The notes beneath the pieces are model-generated. The model made no database searches and was not told the DNA's origin. It saw only the letters and a list, made by a program, of their open reading frames with translations. Positions 26,789-35,474 of a stretch of 49,977 nucleotides of DNA are shown here, piece after piece. Both the position numbers and the translations under genes were made by a program. Position 1 is the first letter of the stretch; every line of letters begins with the position of its first letter. The DNA is from Lachnospiraceae bacterium (GTDB lineage: Bacteria; Bacillota; Clostridia; Lachnospirales; Lachnospiraceae), in the NCBI GenBank assembly GCA_024695145.1, contig JAILIS010000016.1, forward strand, positions 1-49,977, given 5' to 3'.

Positions 26789-28411
26789 TCAGTCACACTC
26801 CCTTATCTTTTTTCTAAGAGTAAGGACCTTATTCGGTGCGACGGAAAGTGCATCGATACCGAGATTGATATAATCCTGTGTATGTGTAAGATCCGCCGCT
26901 GCCTCTCCGCATATATCAACCGGAATACCCGCCTTGTGCGCATTTGTGACCGTGATCTCTATCATTTTCAAGACTGCAGGATGAAGAGTATAAAAGTATT
27001 CCTCAAGTTTGGGATTCTGCCTGTCTATGGCCAGTGTATACTGTGTCAGGTCATTGGTCCCAATACTGAAGAAATCAACCTGTTTGGCAAGTTTATCACT
27101 TATCATCACAGCGGCCGGTGTCTCGATCATGATACCGATCCTCATTTCCTTTCTGTAAGGAATGTTTTCGGCATCAAGTTCATCCGTCACCTCTTTGATG
27201 ATCTTTTTGATACGCATCACTTCATCTACGGATATTATAAGCGGAAACAGTATGTCGAGATTTCCATAGGCGGACGCACGGTAGAGTGCCCGAAGCTGCG
27301 TCTTGAATATCTGGGGCTGGGCAAGGCTTACCCTTATCGCCCTGTACCCGAGGGCAGGATTGTTCTCTTTTTCAGGCCTGAAATATGCCGCCTGTTTGTC
27401 CGTTCCGAGATCCAGAGTGCGGATGATCACCTTCCTTCCCCTCATTTTCTCCACTACTTCCCTGTATATCAGAAACTGTTCCTCTTCAGAGGGATATGTC
27501 TGGGATTCCATATAGACGAATTCGCTCCTGAACAGTCCTATGCCTCCGGCGTCATATGCCAGTGCTGTCTCAACGCCTTCCGCACTTCCGATATTGGCGT
27601 ATACGTTTATATATGCTCCGCTCTTTGTTACGTTATTTTTACCCTTAAGCAAAAGGAGCATTCTCTGCTGCTCCTCGTATTCTTTCTGCTTTCTCCTCAT
27701 GCGCTCAAGAGTCCGCTTATCGGGATCTATTATCAGTTCTCCCTTGATACCGTCAAGGACCGCACATTTGCCGTCGTAGATCGATAACATCTCCTGTCCG
27801 ATACCTACGATCGAAGGAAGCCCGATAGTCGCGGCAAGAATGGAAGCATGGCTGACAGGCGATCCGAACATCGTTGCCAGGCCCAGTACTTTTTCCCTGT
27901 CAAACTGGACAATATCTCCCGCGTTAAAATCATCCGATACAAAAATACACGGTTCCTGAGGTTCTTTCAGCTCAATCTCCGCTCCGCACAGTATCCTCAG
28001 CATCCTCTCCGATACATCCCTGACATCCGCTACATGGCTTTGCATGTACGTATCCTCGATCGATGTTAAGATACGTGAAAACTCATCCGACGCAAGAACT
28101 ATGGCATAAGCCGCATTATACTTTGATTCCTTTATCTGTCTCTCAACAAATCCTATATACTGATCATCCTCAAGAAGCATCTCCTGGGCAACAAAAATCG
28201 AAGCATTGGTCTCCCCTAGAAATGAAAGAGTCGAATCATACAAAGTCTCCAGCTGCTCAATGGCCCTGCGACGTACCTCATGAAAAGCCGCAAGCTGGGC
28301 ATCGGTATCATCTGCCGTAGCCCTTGTTATATGCCTGTCAGGATGCATATACACAAACAGTTTTCCTATAACGATCCCCGATACGACCTTTGTCCCTTTA
28401 AAAGTGACCAT
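26789..28411 (-). CDS. ptsI: Phosphoenolpyruvate-protein phosphotransferase (PTS enzyme I)
   Basis: 540 residues, slightly short for the family. The PEP-binding C-terminal half is conserved: GIGLFRSEFVYM, MIETPAAVM, IGTNDLTQYTLAIDRQN and CGEAAAD with the catalytic Cys. The swivelling His domain keeps the histidine, but the usual GGxTSH-AI-AR is FGSPVSHASILAA, losing the double Gly, Thr and the Arg. Normally enzyme I phosphorylates His15 of HPr, yet the only HPr in the window has Glu there. Strong AGGAGG site at the start. A true PTS with another HPr elsewhere, or a regulatory role, are both possible. Confidence 0.9.
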   Translation of the reverse strand: MVTFKGTKVVSGIVIGKLFVYMHPDRHITRATADDTDAQLAAFHEVRRRAIEQLETLYDSTLSFLGETNASIFVAQEMLLEDDQYIGFVERQIKESKYNAAYAIVLASDEFSRILTSIEDTYMQSHVADVRDVSERMLRILCGAEIELKEPQEPCIFVSDDFNAGDIVQFDREKVLGLATMFGSPVSHASILAATIGLPSIVGIGQEMLSIYDGKCAVLDGIKGELIIDPDKRTLERMRRKQKEYEEQQRMLLLLKGKNNVTKSGAYINVYANIGSAEGVETALAYDAGGIGLFRSEFVYMESQTYPSEEEQFLIYREVVEKMRGRKVIIRTLDLGTDKQAAYFRPEKENNPALGYRAIRVSLAQPQIFKTQLRALYRASAYGNLDILFPLIISVDEVMRIKKIIKEVTDELDAENIPYRKEMRIGIMIETPAAVMISDKLAKQVDFFSIGTNDLTQYTLAIDRQNPKLEEYFYTLHPAVLKMIEITVTNAHKAGIPVDICGEAAADLTHTQDYINLGIDALSVAPNKVLTLRKKIRECD

Positions 28412-28458
28412 AAAAACCTCCTGATCAATTACTCTATCAATTCTACCACATTTTGTAG

Positions 28459-28464
28459 TATAAT
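28459..28464 (+). promoter_or_regulatory. -10 box of the P-type ATPase gene
   Basis: Perfect TATAAT ending ten bases before the ATG at 28474, so the leader would be only a few bases. No clear -35. An overlapping TATACT on the minus strand (28457-28462) could serve ptsI. Confidence 0.45.
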
Positions 28465-28473
28465 GTTTTTGTT

Positions 28474-30543
28474 ATGTCTGAATGCAGAAAGATGACGGTA
28501 AAACTTATAATCTCCACCCTGCTTACACTGGCCGTCACAGCAGTGTCTTCTGCCCGCATTTTTGTGGGAGTGGTAATCGTCCTGTCTCTTTTGGTGATCA
28601 TCATCAACCGCGATATATTCATCAGCGGCCTTTTCTCTCTCATTCGAAGATCTCCGAACGCGGATACTCTGGTCAGTCTCGGTGCCTTTGCCGCCTTTTT
28701 ATACAGTACCGCCACCTCGGTGATCAATACGATATATTACAAAGGTTCCTCCGAATATTTGGGTGATAATGATCTGTATTTCACAACATGCTGTGTTATC
28801 CTTACCCTTATCCGGCTCGGAAAACTGCTTGAAGAACTGGCGCGCGGCAAAACATCCGATTCTCTGAAAAACCTCTCTGACCTGTCTCCGAAAAGTGCGG
28901 TCATACTGGAAAACGGTCAGGAAAAAGAAATCCCCATCGAAGATATCCGGGTGGGAGATATTTTTGTGTTAAAGCCCGGAATGAGCATTCCCGCCGACGG
29001 CATCGTCGAGACCGGAATAAGTGCCGTAAACGAAGCAGCTCTTACGGGAGAAGCAATGCCTGTAGACAAAGAGCCCGGCATGAACGTCTGTGCATCAACC
29101 ATAAATGTATCCGGTCATCTGACCTGTCGTGCGACCGGTGTGGGAAATGACACGACATTTTCCAGGATAGTACGCATGGTGGGCGACTCAGCCGCGGGGC
29201 AGGCTGCGATCGCCAAGGCTGCCGATAAAGCGGCATCTGTATTCATCCCGATAGTGATCCTCATCTCTGTCATTACCTTCGTTCTGTGGATGCTGACCGG
29301 TCGCGGATTCGGATTTGCACTGTCAAGAGCGGTTTCCGTTCTTATCGTGAGCTGTCCGGCCGCCCTCGGACTCGCAGCTCCGATAGCAATGATCGTTGGA
29401 TCAAATGTCGGTGCCGGACACGGTATATTGTTTAAAACTGCTCAGTCCATGGAAAATACCGGAAAGACCCAGATAGTTGTGGTCGATAAAACAGGTACTC
29501 TCACAACCGGACAGCCGGCAGTGACTGACATACTCAGTACCCGCGGTGATATAGAACACAGAGATCTTCTGTTATCTGTAGCATATGCTCTTGAAAGCAA
29601 GAGTGAACATCCGATGGCAAAAGCCATATGTTCCTTTGCTCAAAAACGTTTTGTTCCCGTAATGGAAACGGAAGAATTTGAAGCCGTTCCGGGAAAAGGT
29701 ATACGGGCCGTACTTCCGGTCGGCGGGATCAGACGCACAATATATGCCGGAAGTGAAGCTTTTATCAGCGAATCCATTCTCGGGCCCGGAGCAGACGGCT
29801 CGCCTTCTGATTTTGACAATGAATTTTCCGCACGTATCAACAAGCTTGTGGCCGAAGGGAAAACTCCGACATTGTTTGCGTCGGAGTCCGGTATGCTCGG
29901 AGTGATAGCGGTTGCAGATGAGATCAGGGATGGAAGCAGCGAAGCAATTGAAGCCCTCCATCGTGAAGGCATTCATGTCTGTATGGTGACAGGTGACAGG
30001 CTGGCTACTTCCGAGGCTGTCGGAGCCGCAGTGGGTATAGAACCGGATGACGTGATCTCCGAGGTAATGCCTGACGAGAAGGCCGTCATTGTTGAAAAAC
30101 TGAAAGAAACCGGAAAAGTTGCCATGATAGGTGACGGAATAAACGATGCTCCCGCTCTTTCGGCCTCTGATGTCGGAATAGCCATAGGTGCCGGTACGGA
30201 CATTGCAATAGACGCCGCTGACGTGGTCCTTGTTCAGGACAGCCTGCTGACTGCCGTTGACGCCATACTGCTTTCAAGGGATACTCTCAGGATTATCCGG
30301 CAAAATCTGTTCTGGGCTTTCTTCTATAATATCATCGGGATCCCGCTCTCTGCCGGATGCTTTTATAAAGCTTTCGGGTGGCTCCTCGATCCCATGTTCT
30401 GTGCTCTGGCAATGATCATCTCATGTATCATCGTCATTGCCAACTCCTTAAGACTGTTCGCATTTTCCTCTGTAAAACCTGCGGAATATTCTGTTGAGGA
30501 AGACATGGGAGATGATCCGGAGGAAGAGCTATGGGAATCTTAA
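28474..30543 (+). CDS. P1B-type heavy-metal-translocating ATPase with CPA motif
   Basis: 689 residues. Actuator loop TGEAMPVDK near residue 191, phosphorylation site DKTGTLTTG with Asp338, SEHPMAKAI, TGDRLATSEA and GDGINDAPAL are all present, so the pump machinery looks intact. The transmembrane ion-binding motif is SCPAALGLAAP at 293-303: CPA (Cys294) instead of CPC. The last helices keep YN and Met-x-x-Ser (FFYNIIG, AMIISC), close to copper-type pumps. There is no N-terminal metal-binding domain, and the N-terminal helix set is short. Metal unknown. Its stop overlaps the next gene by 13 bases. No ribosome site precedes the start. Confidence 0.9.
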   Translation: MSECRKMTVKLIISTLLTLAVTAVSSARIFVGVVIVLSLLVIIINRDIFISGLFSLIRRSPNADTLVSLGAFAAFLYSTATSVINTIYYKGSSEYLGDNDLYFTTCCVILTLIRLGKLLEELARGKTSDSLKNLSDLSPKSAVILENGQEKEIPIEDIRVGDIFVLKPGMSIPADGIVETGISAVNEAALTGEAMPVDKEPGMNVCASTINVSGHLTCRATGVGNDTTFSRIVRMVGDSAAGQAAIAKAADKAASVFIPIVILISVITFVLWMLTGRGFGFALSRAVSVLIVSCPAALGLAAPIAMIVGSNVGAGHGILFKTAQSMENTGKTQIVVVDKTGTLTTGQPAVTDILSTRGDIEHRDLLLSVAYALESKSEHPMAKAICSFAQKRFVPVMETEEFEAVPGKGIRAVLPVGGIRRTIYAGSEAFISESILGPGADGSPSDFDNEFSARINKLVAEGKTPTLFASESGMLGVIAVADEIRDGSSEAIEALHREGIHVCMVTGDRLATSEAVGAAVGIEPDDVISEVMPDEKAVIVEKLKETGKVAMIGDGINDAPALSASDVGIAIGAGTDIAIDAADVVLVQDSLLTAVDAILLSRDTLRIIRQNLFWAFFYNIIGIPLSAGCFYKAFGWLLDPMFCALAMIISCIIVIANSLRLFAFSSVKPAEYSVEEDMGDDPEEELWES

Positions 30544-31907
30544 GATCTTTAAGGAGCTTTTTCAGAAGGCTGCGCAGAAGGATCATCCGGCTGTCATCCG
30601 GACCTGCAGCAAAGATATTTTTTGTACTCCTGGCAGCAGCTGCCACGGTCATACTTACAGCTGCCGTTATATTTATACTAAAGAACAGCTCCAAAAGGGA
30701 TGCGGCATCAGACGCCGACTCGCCGGAGATCATAGTCGTGAACAACCGGGGAGACTCTGATGAAGCCGTCCCGGGCCCGGGGGAATCCCCTATCGAAACC
30801 GCCTCCGCACAGACAAAAACCGAGAGCACAAGCGACACAACAATTCTGTCATATAAGGAAAATGCCCAAAAAGGTTATCTTAACAGATGCGTTTTTCTGG
30901 GAGATTCAAGAACAGTTGCAATGGTCAATTACGGATTCTTTAATGATGACGCTGCCCTTGCACAGATCGGTATTTCACATCCGTCTTTTGCATCCAACAC
31001 TTTCATTAATAATGCCGGTAAACAATATACGTTAAGCTCATATCTTGCCTCACATCAGGCTCCTGTCATCTATATCGCTCTTGGGGTAAACGGCATAAAC
31101 GACCCCAGTGAAGAGCACTATAAATCAACCTTTATAGATCTTATCGATAAAGTGATGAACGCATCTTCCAATTCGAATATCGTTCTGATGTCCATAGGAC
31201 CCGTTGACGATAACGGCGCATACAAAAAAAGCGTTCAGAATTCATGGATAAACAAATACAATGATTTTCTGCTTGAGACGGCAAAGCAGAAGCACATATT
31301 CTACCTCAACATATCGGAGGTCCTGACCGGACAGAACGGACAGGTTAAAAGTGAGTATAACGGCGGCGACGGGCTGCATTATTCCAAAAGCGGCTGCGAA
31401 GAGATATTCAACTATATCGTTGATCATCCCGTACCCGGTATTCCCGATGACGGGGAATATGTCGTCCACTACATCAAACCCAATCCGAATACGACAAAAG
31501 TAACCATGGATGACGGTTCTGGAATAGACGAAGAAAAGCTTAAAGAACTCATGGATATGATGATGGAAGGAGCCGTTCCGACTCCCGAGGTAACGGTTAC
31601 CCCCACTCCCGAAGAGGCTCAGCAGAGCGGCGAAGAATATCATGATGTCTCAGAGGAAGAGCAGAGGGCGAGAGAAGAGGAAGAACAACGAGCCCGGGAA
31701 GAGGAAGAACAGAGGGCCCGGGAAGAAGAAGAGCAAAGAGAGCGGGAAAAGGAAGAACAAAGGGCACAGGAAGAGGAAGAGCATTCGGATGAACACTCAT
31801 ACGAGGAGCATCCATCCGGTGGAAACCCGTACGAACAATGGATGCAACCGGGATTTTCGGAAGGATGGCCGGGACACCATGACAGTGATGAGAGCGAGGA
31901 TGAATAA
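30531..31907 (+). CDS. Membrane-anchored SGNH/GDSL-like hydrolase with charged C-terminal repeat
   Basis: 458 residues. Arg-rich cytoplasmic start, one helix at about 28-50, an acidic linker, then an SGNH domain: VFLGDSRTVAM with Ser126, ALGVNGIND supplying the Asn, and GDGLHYSKSG near residue 282 with the Asp-His pair. From about residue 374 five octads of the EEEEQRAR type form a probable single charged helix, followed by a His/Glu/Pro-rich tail. It starts within the ATPase 3' end after GGAGGAAGAG, so the two are co-translated. Likely an extracellular esterase or acyl-transfer partner; the substrate is unknown. The His/Glu tail could bind metal, but that is speculation. Confidence 0.8.
   Translation: MGILRSLRSFFRRLRRRIIRLSSGPAAKIFFVLLAAAATVILTAAVIFILKNSSKRDAASDADSPEIIVVNNRGDSDEAVPGPGESPIETASAQTKTESTSDTTILSYKENAQKGYLNRCVFLGDSRTVAMVNYGFFNDDAALAQIGISHPSFASNTFINNAGKQYTLSSYLASHQAPVIYIALGVNGINDPSEEHYKSTFIDLIDKVMNASSNSNIVLMSIGPVDDNGAYKKSVQNSWINKYNDFLLETAKQKHIFYLNISEVLTGQNGQVKSEYNGGDGLHYSKSGCEEIFNYIVDHPVPGIPDDGEYVVHYIKPNPNTTKVTMDDGSGIDEEKLKELMDMMMEGAVPTPEVTVTPTPEEAQQSGEEYHDVSEEEQRAREEEEQRAREEEEQRAREEEEQREREKEEQRAQEEEEHSDEHSYEEHPSGGNPYEQWMQPGFSEGWPGHHDSDESEDE
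31650..31793 (+). repeat. 24-bp tandem repeat encoding charged octads
   Basis: Five 24-base units (31650-31673, -31697, -31721, -31745, -31769) plus a degenerate sixth encode SEEEQRAR, EEEEQRAR twice, EEEEQRER and EKEEQRAQ. Third-base differences between units show that the repeat is not brand new. Confidence 0.85.
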
Positions 31908-31910
31908 TGA

Positions 31911-33785
31911 TCACTCGCTCACATAAACATCGACAGTATATTTACAGTCTTCACTCGTTACAGTGATAACGGCGCTTCCGGCACCTATCGGAGTAAGTGT
32001 TCCGTCAGCGGAAATACTGCACACGGACGTGTCTGAAGATCTGAATGTGATCTCATATGCGCTCCTCTCATATCCCGACAGTTCGTGTATGCTGTAGTCT
32101 TCAAATACCGCCATCGGTCTGACTTTTAAAATGATAGGTTCCCCAACCGACAGATCACACCGTTTACATGCGGGGTAGAATCTCCTTATCTGTGAACTGT
32201 CATACCCATCCGGCATGACACGGATACGGATATCTCTGCGAAGTCCTTCGTATTCCACTCTGACTGTTGATATTCCCTCACAGACAGGTATGAGCTTCCC
32301 GTCATCGGAAAGCTTCAGCATCCGGGGATCATACTTTTCAATATTAATCTCTCCCGCGCTGATACCGGTCTTGCCCCTGTACGGATTCATAATGAAATAC
32401 CTGATATTTACGGGATTATCTATGGATGCCGTATATGTAAGCTGATCCGTCAGAAGCATTATCGGACCGGATCCGAGAAGCGACTCATCGACCTTTATCG
32501 GCTGCTTCAGGTTTTCCTTACCGTCCTCGGAACGGTCAGGCTCATCCGTATAATCGATCACAAGGGGCGCAAACCGCGTTGCCCAGAAGCCCCATTTATC
32601 GTTTCCGTGACCCGAATATGCATATCCTATAAGTGTCTTGTCTCCTTTTTTTATATGCCCGCTTCCGTCTGCCATCAGCCCGCAGTTGTGACATCCGGAG
32701 ATAACGTCGGTATTGAGCTCCGATACGCGTTCAAAGACTATACCGTCATGCGATTCGTAATACAGCAGACAGCTGTCATCCTTGAACCGGCGGTTGGTCG
32801 TAAACGCTATGAATCTCCGGCTTTCCTCCAGATATGCCACATCCCACGAATCGGAATCCGCATATGTATATCCGTTATGATCGGTACAATCGTTCCTGTA
32901 GGTACAGGTCCCCTCCTGCGAAAGAGCACCGGGCCATTTCGGATCATTCAAATCGGCAGTTGCCACTCTTGTAGCCCTGACCCATCCCAAAGCATCGGAA
33001 AAAGTGTCAACGGTATAATACAGGTAGAGTTTGTCATTCACAATAACAAAACTGGGCTCTCCTATCCCCCAACCGATATCGACTCCGCTGTAGTACACGA
33101 TCGGTACGGGATCTCCTTCCCATCCGTTTCCGTCCCATTTATCATAAGGACCGTCGGGAAATCTCGATCTGGCCAGAAACAGATTGTTGCACAGTCCGTC
33201 CCTGTTTATCGTTCCCGTATAACCCATATAATAGTATCCGTCATAATAAAACACATCCGGATCGCACACGGATTTAAAATCAGCCGTATTCGGAGTCGGT
33301 GCAAGAACTACCTTTTCGTCGCCCCATGTTACTCCTCCGTTATCGGAATGTCTGTATGTTATCCAGTCATATTCCTTTTTGCTGTCACCGGGAGATGCAA
33401 ACCACGCATCGACGCTCCCGTTCTTACCAAGCATTATGGAAGGACCGTAGCGATAATCGCATTTTCCGTTGCCGCGAAGAGCAAATACATCCTCACCGCT
33501 GTCACTAAGACGTATCCGCACATGTTTATCTTCAAGGTCAGGGTTATAATCGTCTTCTTCCAAACCGGATAAATCTTCCTCTTCGTGCTCCTCTGTTACG
33601 GTATCCGAAGGTACGCTTTCGTTATCGATCTCCTTTATTTGATCGTTTGAAGCACTGCTTTTTGCGGCAGATGTGCTCTGTTCGGGAACAAAACAGGCCG
33701 CAAGAAATAACAGCGTCATTCCCAACAACAGCATTACGGTTAATATGAGTGTTTTTTTTATTTTAATCGGTTTTTTCGTCTTCAT
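31911..33785 (-). CDS. Secreted beta-propeller lipoprotein (GH43-like) with Ig-like tail
   Basis: 624 residues. Signal peptide with lipobox LAAC, Cys31, then an acidic Ser/Glu linker to about 90. Residues about 100-420 resemble the five-bladed propeller of GH43/GH62-type glycosidases: CDPDVFYYDGYYYMGYTGT, GIGEPSFVIVNDKLYLYYT and DSWDVAYLEESRRF repeat the typical propeller blades. Residues about 450-624 look like two bacterial Ig-like (BIG2) domains, ending with SADGTLTPIGAGSAVITV. Probably acts on or binds a surface or plant polysaccharide. Its start overlaps fdhD by 23 bases, so this exported protein is the last gene of the molybdenum operon, which is odd. Stop is 3 bases from the convergent SGNH gene. 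Confidence 0.75.
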   Translation of the reverse strand: MKTKKPIKIKKTLILTVMLLLGMTLLFLAACFVPEQSTSAAKSSASNDQIKEIDNESVPSDTVTEEHEEEDLSGLEEDDYNPDLEDKHVRIRLSDSGEDVFALRGNGKCDYRYGPSIMLGKNGSVDAWFASPGDSKKEYDWITYRHSDNGGVTWGDEKVVLAPTPNTADFKSVCDPDVFYYDGYYYMGYTGTINRDGLCNNLFLARSRFPDGPYDKWDGNGWEGDPVPIVYYSGVDIGWGIGEPSFVIVNDKLYLYYTVDTFSDALGWVRATRVATADLNDPKWPGALSQEGTCTYRNDCTDHNGYTYADSDSWDVAYLEESRRFIAFTTNRRFKDDSCLLYYESHDGIVFERVSELNTDVISGCHNCGLMADGSGHIKKGDKTLIGYAYSGHGNDKWGFWATRFAPLVIDYTDEPDRSEDGKENLKQPIKVDESLLGSGPIMLLTDQLTYTASIDNPVNIRYFIMNPYRGKTGISAGEINIEKYDPRMLKLSDDGKLIPVCEGISTVRVEYEGLRRDIRIRVMPDGYDSSQIRRFYPACKRCDLSVGEPIILKVRPMAVFEDYSIHELSGYERSAYEITFRSSDTSVCSISADGTLTPIGAGSAVITVTSEDCKYTVDVYVSE

Positions 33786-34500
33786 CTTTTCCGCAATACA
33801 CTTTTATACTGTCCGGATAAGCGGTCCCTATGATCAGAAGACCGTATTTGTGCGCAAGATCGAGAGCCTGTGCTGTCGGGTCCGATTTTGACGCAACGAT
33901 CGGTATTCCGGCAGCGATCGCCTTACGGGCCATATCGGAAGGGACTCTTCCGGACAGATACAACAGGCACGAGGACAGTTGTATTCCCGATATTAATCCG
34001 AAACCTATAGCCTTGTCAATAGCATTGTGTCTTCCGATATCCTCACACGTAAAAAGAACCTCACCTTCTTTTGCAAGCATACAGGAATGGGTACTGGATG
34101 TCAGTTCATGAAGTACGGTTCCTTTTTCAAACCGGTGAGCCAGTGTGAATATCCACTCCGGTCTGTAGTCGGCCGGAGGCATTTTTTCGAGTTTCAGATC
34201 ACCTGATCTTGCACATCCCGGTCTGCCGCTTACAGTCACAAAAGCTTTATTTTCGTCGCCGCTTAATCTGAAATCCGATATATCTTCCGCGCTTTCAATA
34301 TACCCTTCCGTCAGAAGTCTCCCGTAAACAAGCTCTTTAAGATCCTGTTTTGTGCACATTATTTTCATAACCTGTTTATCACCTATCAGGATCTCAAGTT
34401 CGTGCTCTTTTAATAGAATGATCCCTTCTTCGGATATACTCCCGTTCGCATCGATAACGGATGCAGTCCGGGCCATATACAGATTCCGTTCATCATTCAT
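33763..34500 (-). CDS. fdhD: Formate dehydrogenase accessory sulfurtransferase FdhD
   Basis: 245 residues. Family blocks ILLKEHELEILIG, GYIESAEDI, SSTHSCMLA (catalytic Cys; only one of the Cys pair seen in E. coli), TCEDIGRHNAIDKAIG and SGRVPSDMARKA. FdhD passes sulfur to the bis-MGD cofactor so that formate dehydrogenase becomes active. Its ATG overlaps the MobB-MoaC stop by 4 bases. It implies that a formate-dehydrogenase-like molybdoenzyme exists elsewhere in the genome. Confidence 0.95.
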   Translation of the reverse strand: MNDERNLYMARTASVIDANGSISEEGIILLKEHELEILIGDKQVMKIMCTKQDLKELVYGRLLTEGYIESAEDISDFRLSGDENKAFVTVSGRPGCARSGDLKLEKMPPADYRPEWIFTLAHRFEKGTVLHELTSSTHSCMLAKEGEVLFTCEDIGRHNAIDKAIGFGLISGIQLSSCLLYLSGRVPSDMARKAIAAGIPIVASKSDPTAQALDLAHKYGLLIIGTAYPDSIKVYCGKDEDEKTD

Positions 34501-35462
34501 GTCTTATTCCTCTCATAATCACCGTGGATACCGCCGGATTTGCTCAGGAGACAGATGTCCGTCAGCACAATATCCCTCTGTACGGCTTTACACATATCAT
34601 ATACCGTCATGGCGGCCACCGAACAGGCCGTTATGGCTTCCATCTCGACACCGGTCCTGCCTGTACATGTTATCTGTGCTTCGATCTCTACCGCCTTATC
34701 TTCTTCATTCAGCCGCAGTCTTACATCAGCCCCGTCTATGATCAGAGGATGACACATCGGAATCAGATCGGGAGTTCTTTTGGCACCCATTATCCCTGCC
34801 ACCTGTGCCACTGTAAGAACATCACCCTTTTTTATTTTTCCCTGTTTTATCAGTTCAAAAGTATGGTCATTAACCAGTACTCTTGCTCCGGCTTTTGCCG
34901 TGCGTCTCGTTATACCCTTATCCGCAACCGTAACCATCCGCGCATTTCCTTCATCGTCAAAATGCGTAAAACCGGGAGCGATCCATTTTGAAACAGCATC
35001 CACATCGTTTCTGTCAAATACGGGAACACCGGATGATAAGGTAAATCCGGACACATTGTCCGTAACTATCGCCGAATAGCTTTCAACAGGACCCGGAAGT
35101 TCGTATCCGGTACTTTTTGCGGTAACGCCTATTTTTGTTATGGATGAGTCTCTGTACCCTTCCACAAGGACTATATCCGCATCCCGGCATTCCTCTAGCA
35201 GTTCGTCCAAAGTGCTGGCACCTTTACTCATGGTTGCACTCTTTGATGCCGACGATATACAGACACAGTCAGCTCCGGCTTCCCTGAACCGGTAAGTATC
35301 CTTGCCTTCCCTGTCTATCTCAAAGTCATGGGCATCATGTTTGATTACGGCAACTTTAAATCCGCTGCTTTTAAAGACAGGTATCAGCTTTTCAATAAGT
35401 GTTGTCTTTCCGCTTCCCGAAAACCCGGAGAAGCCGATTATCGTTCTTTTATCATCTGTCAT
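34497..35462 (-). CDS. moaC: MobB-MoaC fusion protein
   Basis: 321 residues. Residues 1-about 160 are MobB: Walker A FSGFSGSGKTTL near 10, KHDAHDFEIDREGKDTYR, LVEGYRD. Residues about 165-321 are a complete MoaC (cyclic pyranopterin monophosphate synthase): THFDDEGNARMV, RTPDLIPMCHPL, GRTGVEMEAITACSVAAMTVYDMCKA and a C-terminal SKSGGIHGDY. MoaC works with MoaA at the first pathway step; MobB helps GTP-dependent MGD formation at the last. One polypeptide thus joins the two ends of the pathway. It starts 12 bases after the neighbouring molybdopterin-binding gene. Confidence 0.93.
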   Translation of the reverse strand: MTDDKRTIIGFSGFSGSGKTTLIEKLIPVFKSSGFKVAVIKHDAHDFEIDREGKDTYRFREAGADCVCISSASKSATMSKGASTLDELLEECRDADIVLVEGYRDSSITKIGVTAKSTGYELPGPVESYSAIVTDNVSGFTLSSGVPVFDRNDVDAVSKWIAPGFTHFDDEGNARMVTVADKGITRRTAKAGARVLVNDHTFELIKQGKIKKGDVLTVAQVAGIMGAKRTPDLIPMCHPLIIDGADVRLRLNEEDKAVEIEAQITCTGRTGVEMEAITACSVAAMTVYDMCKAVQRDIVLTDICLLSKSGGIHGDYERNKT

Positions 35463-35474
35463 AATATGTCGTCC

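Noticed and set aside
26882..27787. 301-codon plus-strand ORF
   Set aside because: Antisense to ptsI, whose protein is clearly conserved; the translated product is Cys/Ile/Tyr-rich without domains.
31650..31793. Short tandem repeats as a CRISPR array
   Set aside because: Contiguous in-frame 24-bp coding repeats without spacers; no cas genes in the window.
31892..31920. GAGCGAG/CTCGCTC pair as a bidirectional terminator between convergent genes
   Set aside because: Only 7 bp with a 15-base loop, no U tract, and it overlaps both coding ends.
32607..33572. 321-codon plus-strand ORF
   Set aside because: Antisense to the secreted propeller lipoprotein gene; no start signal and no recognisable motif.
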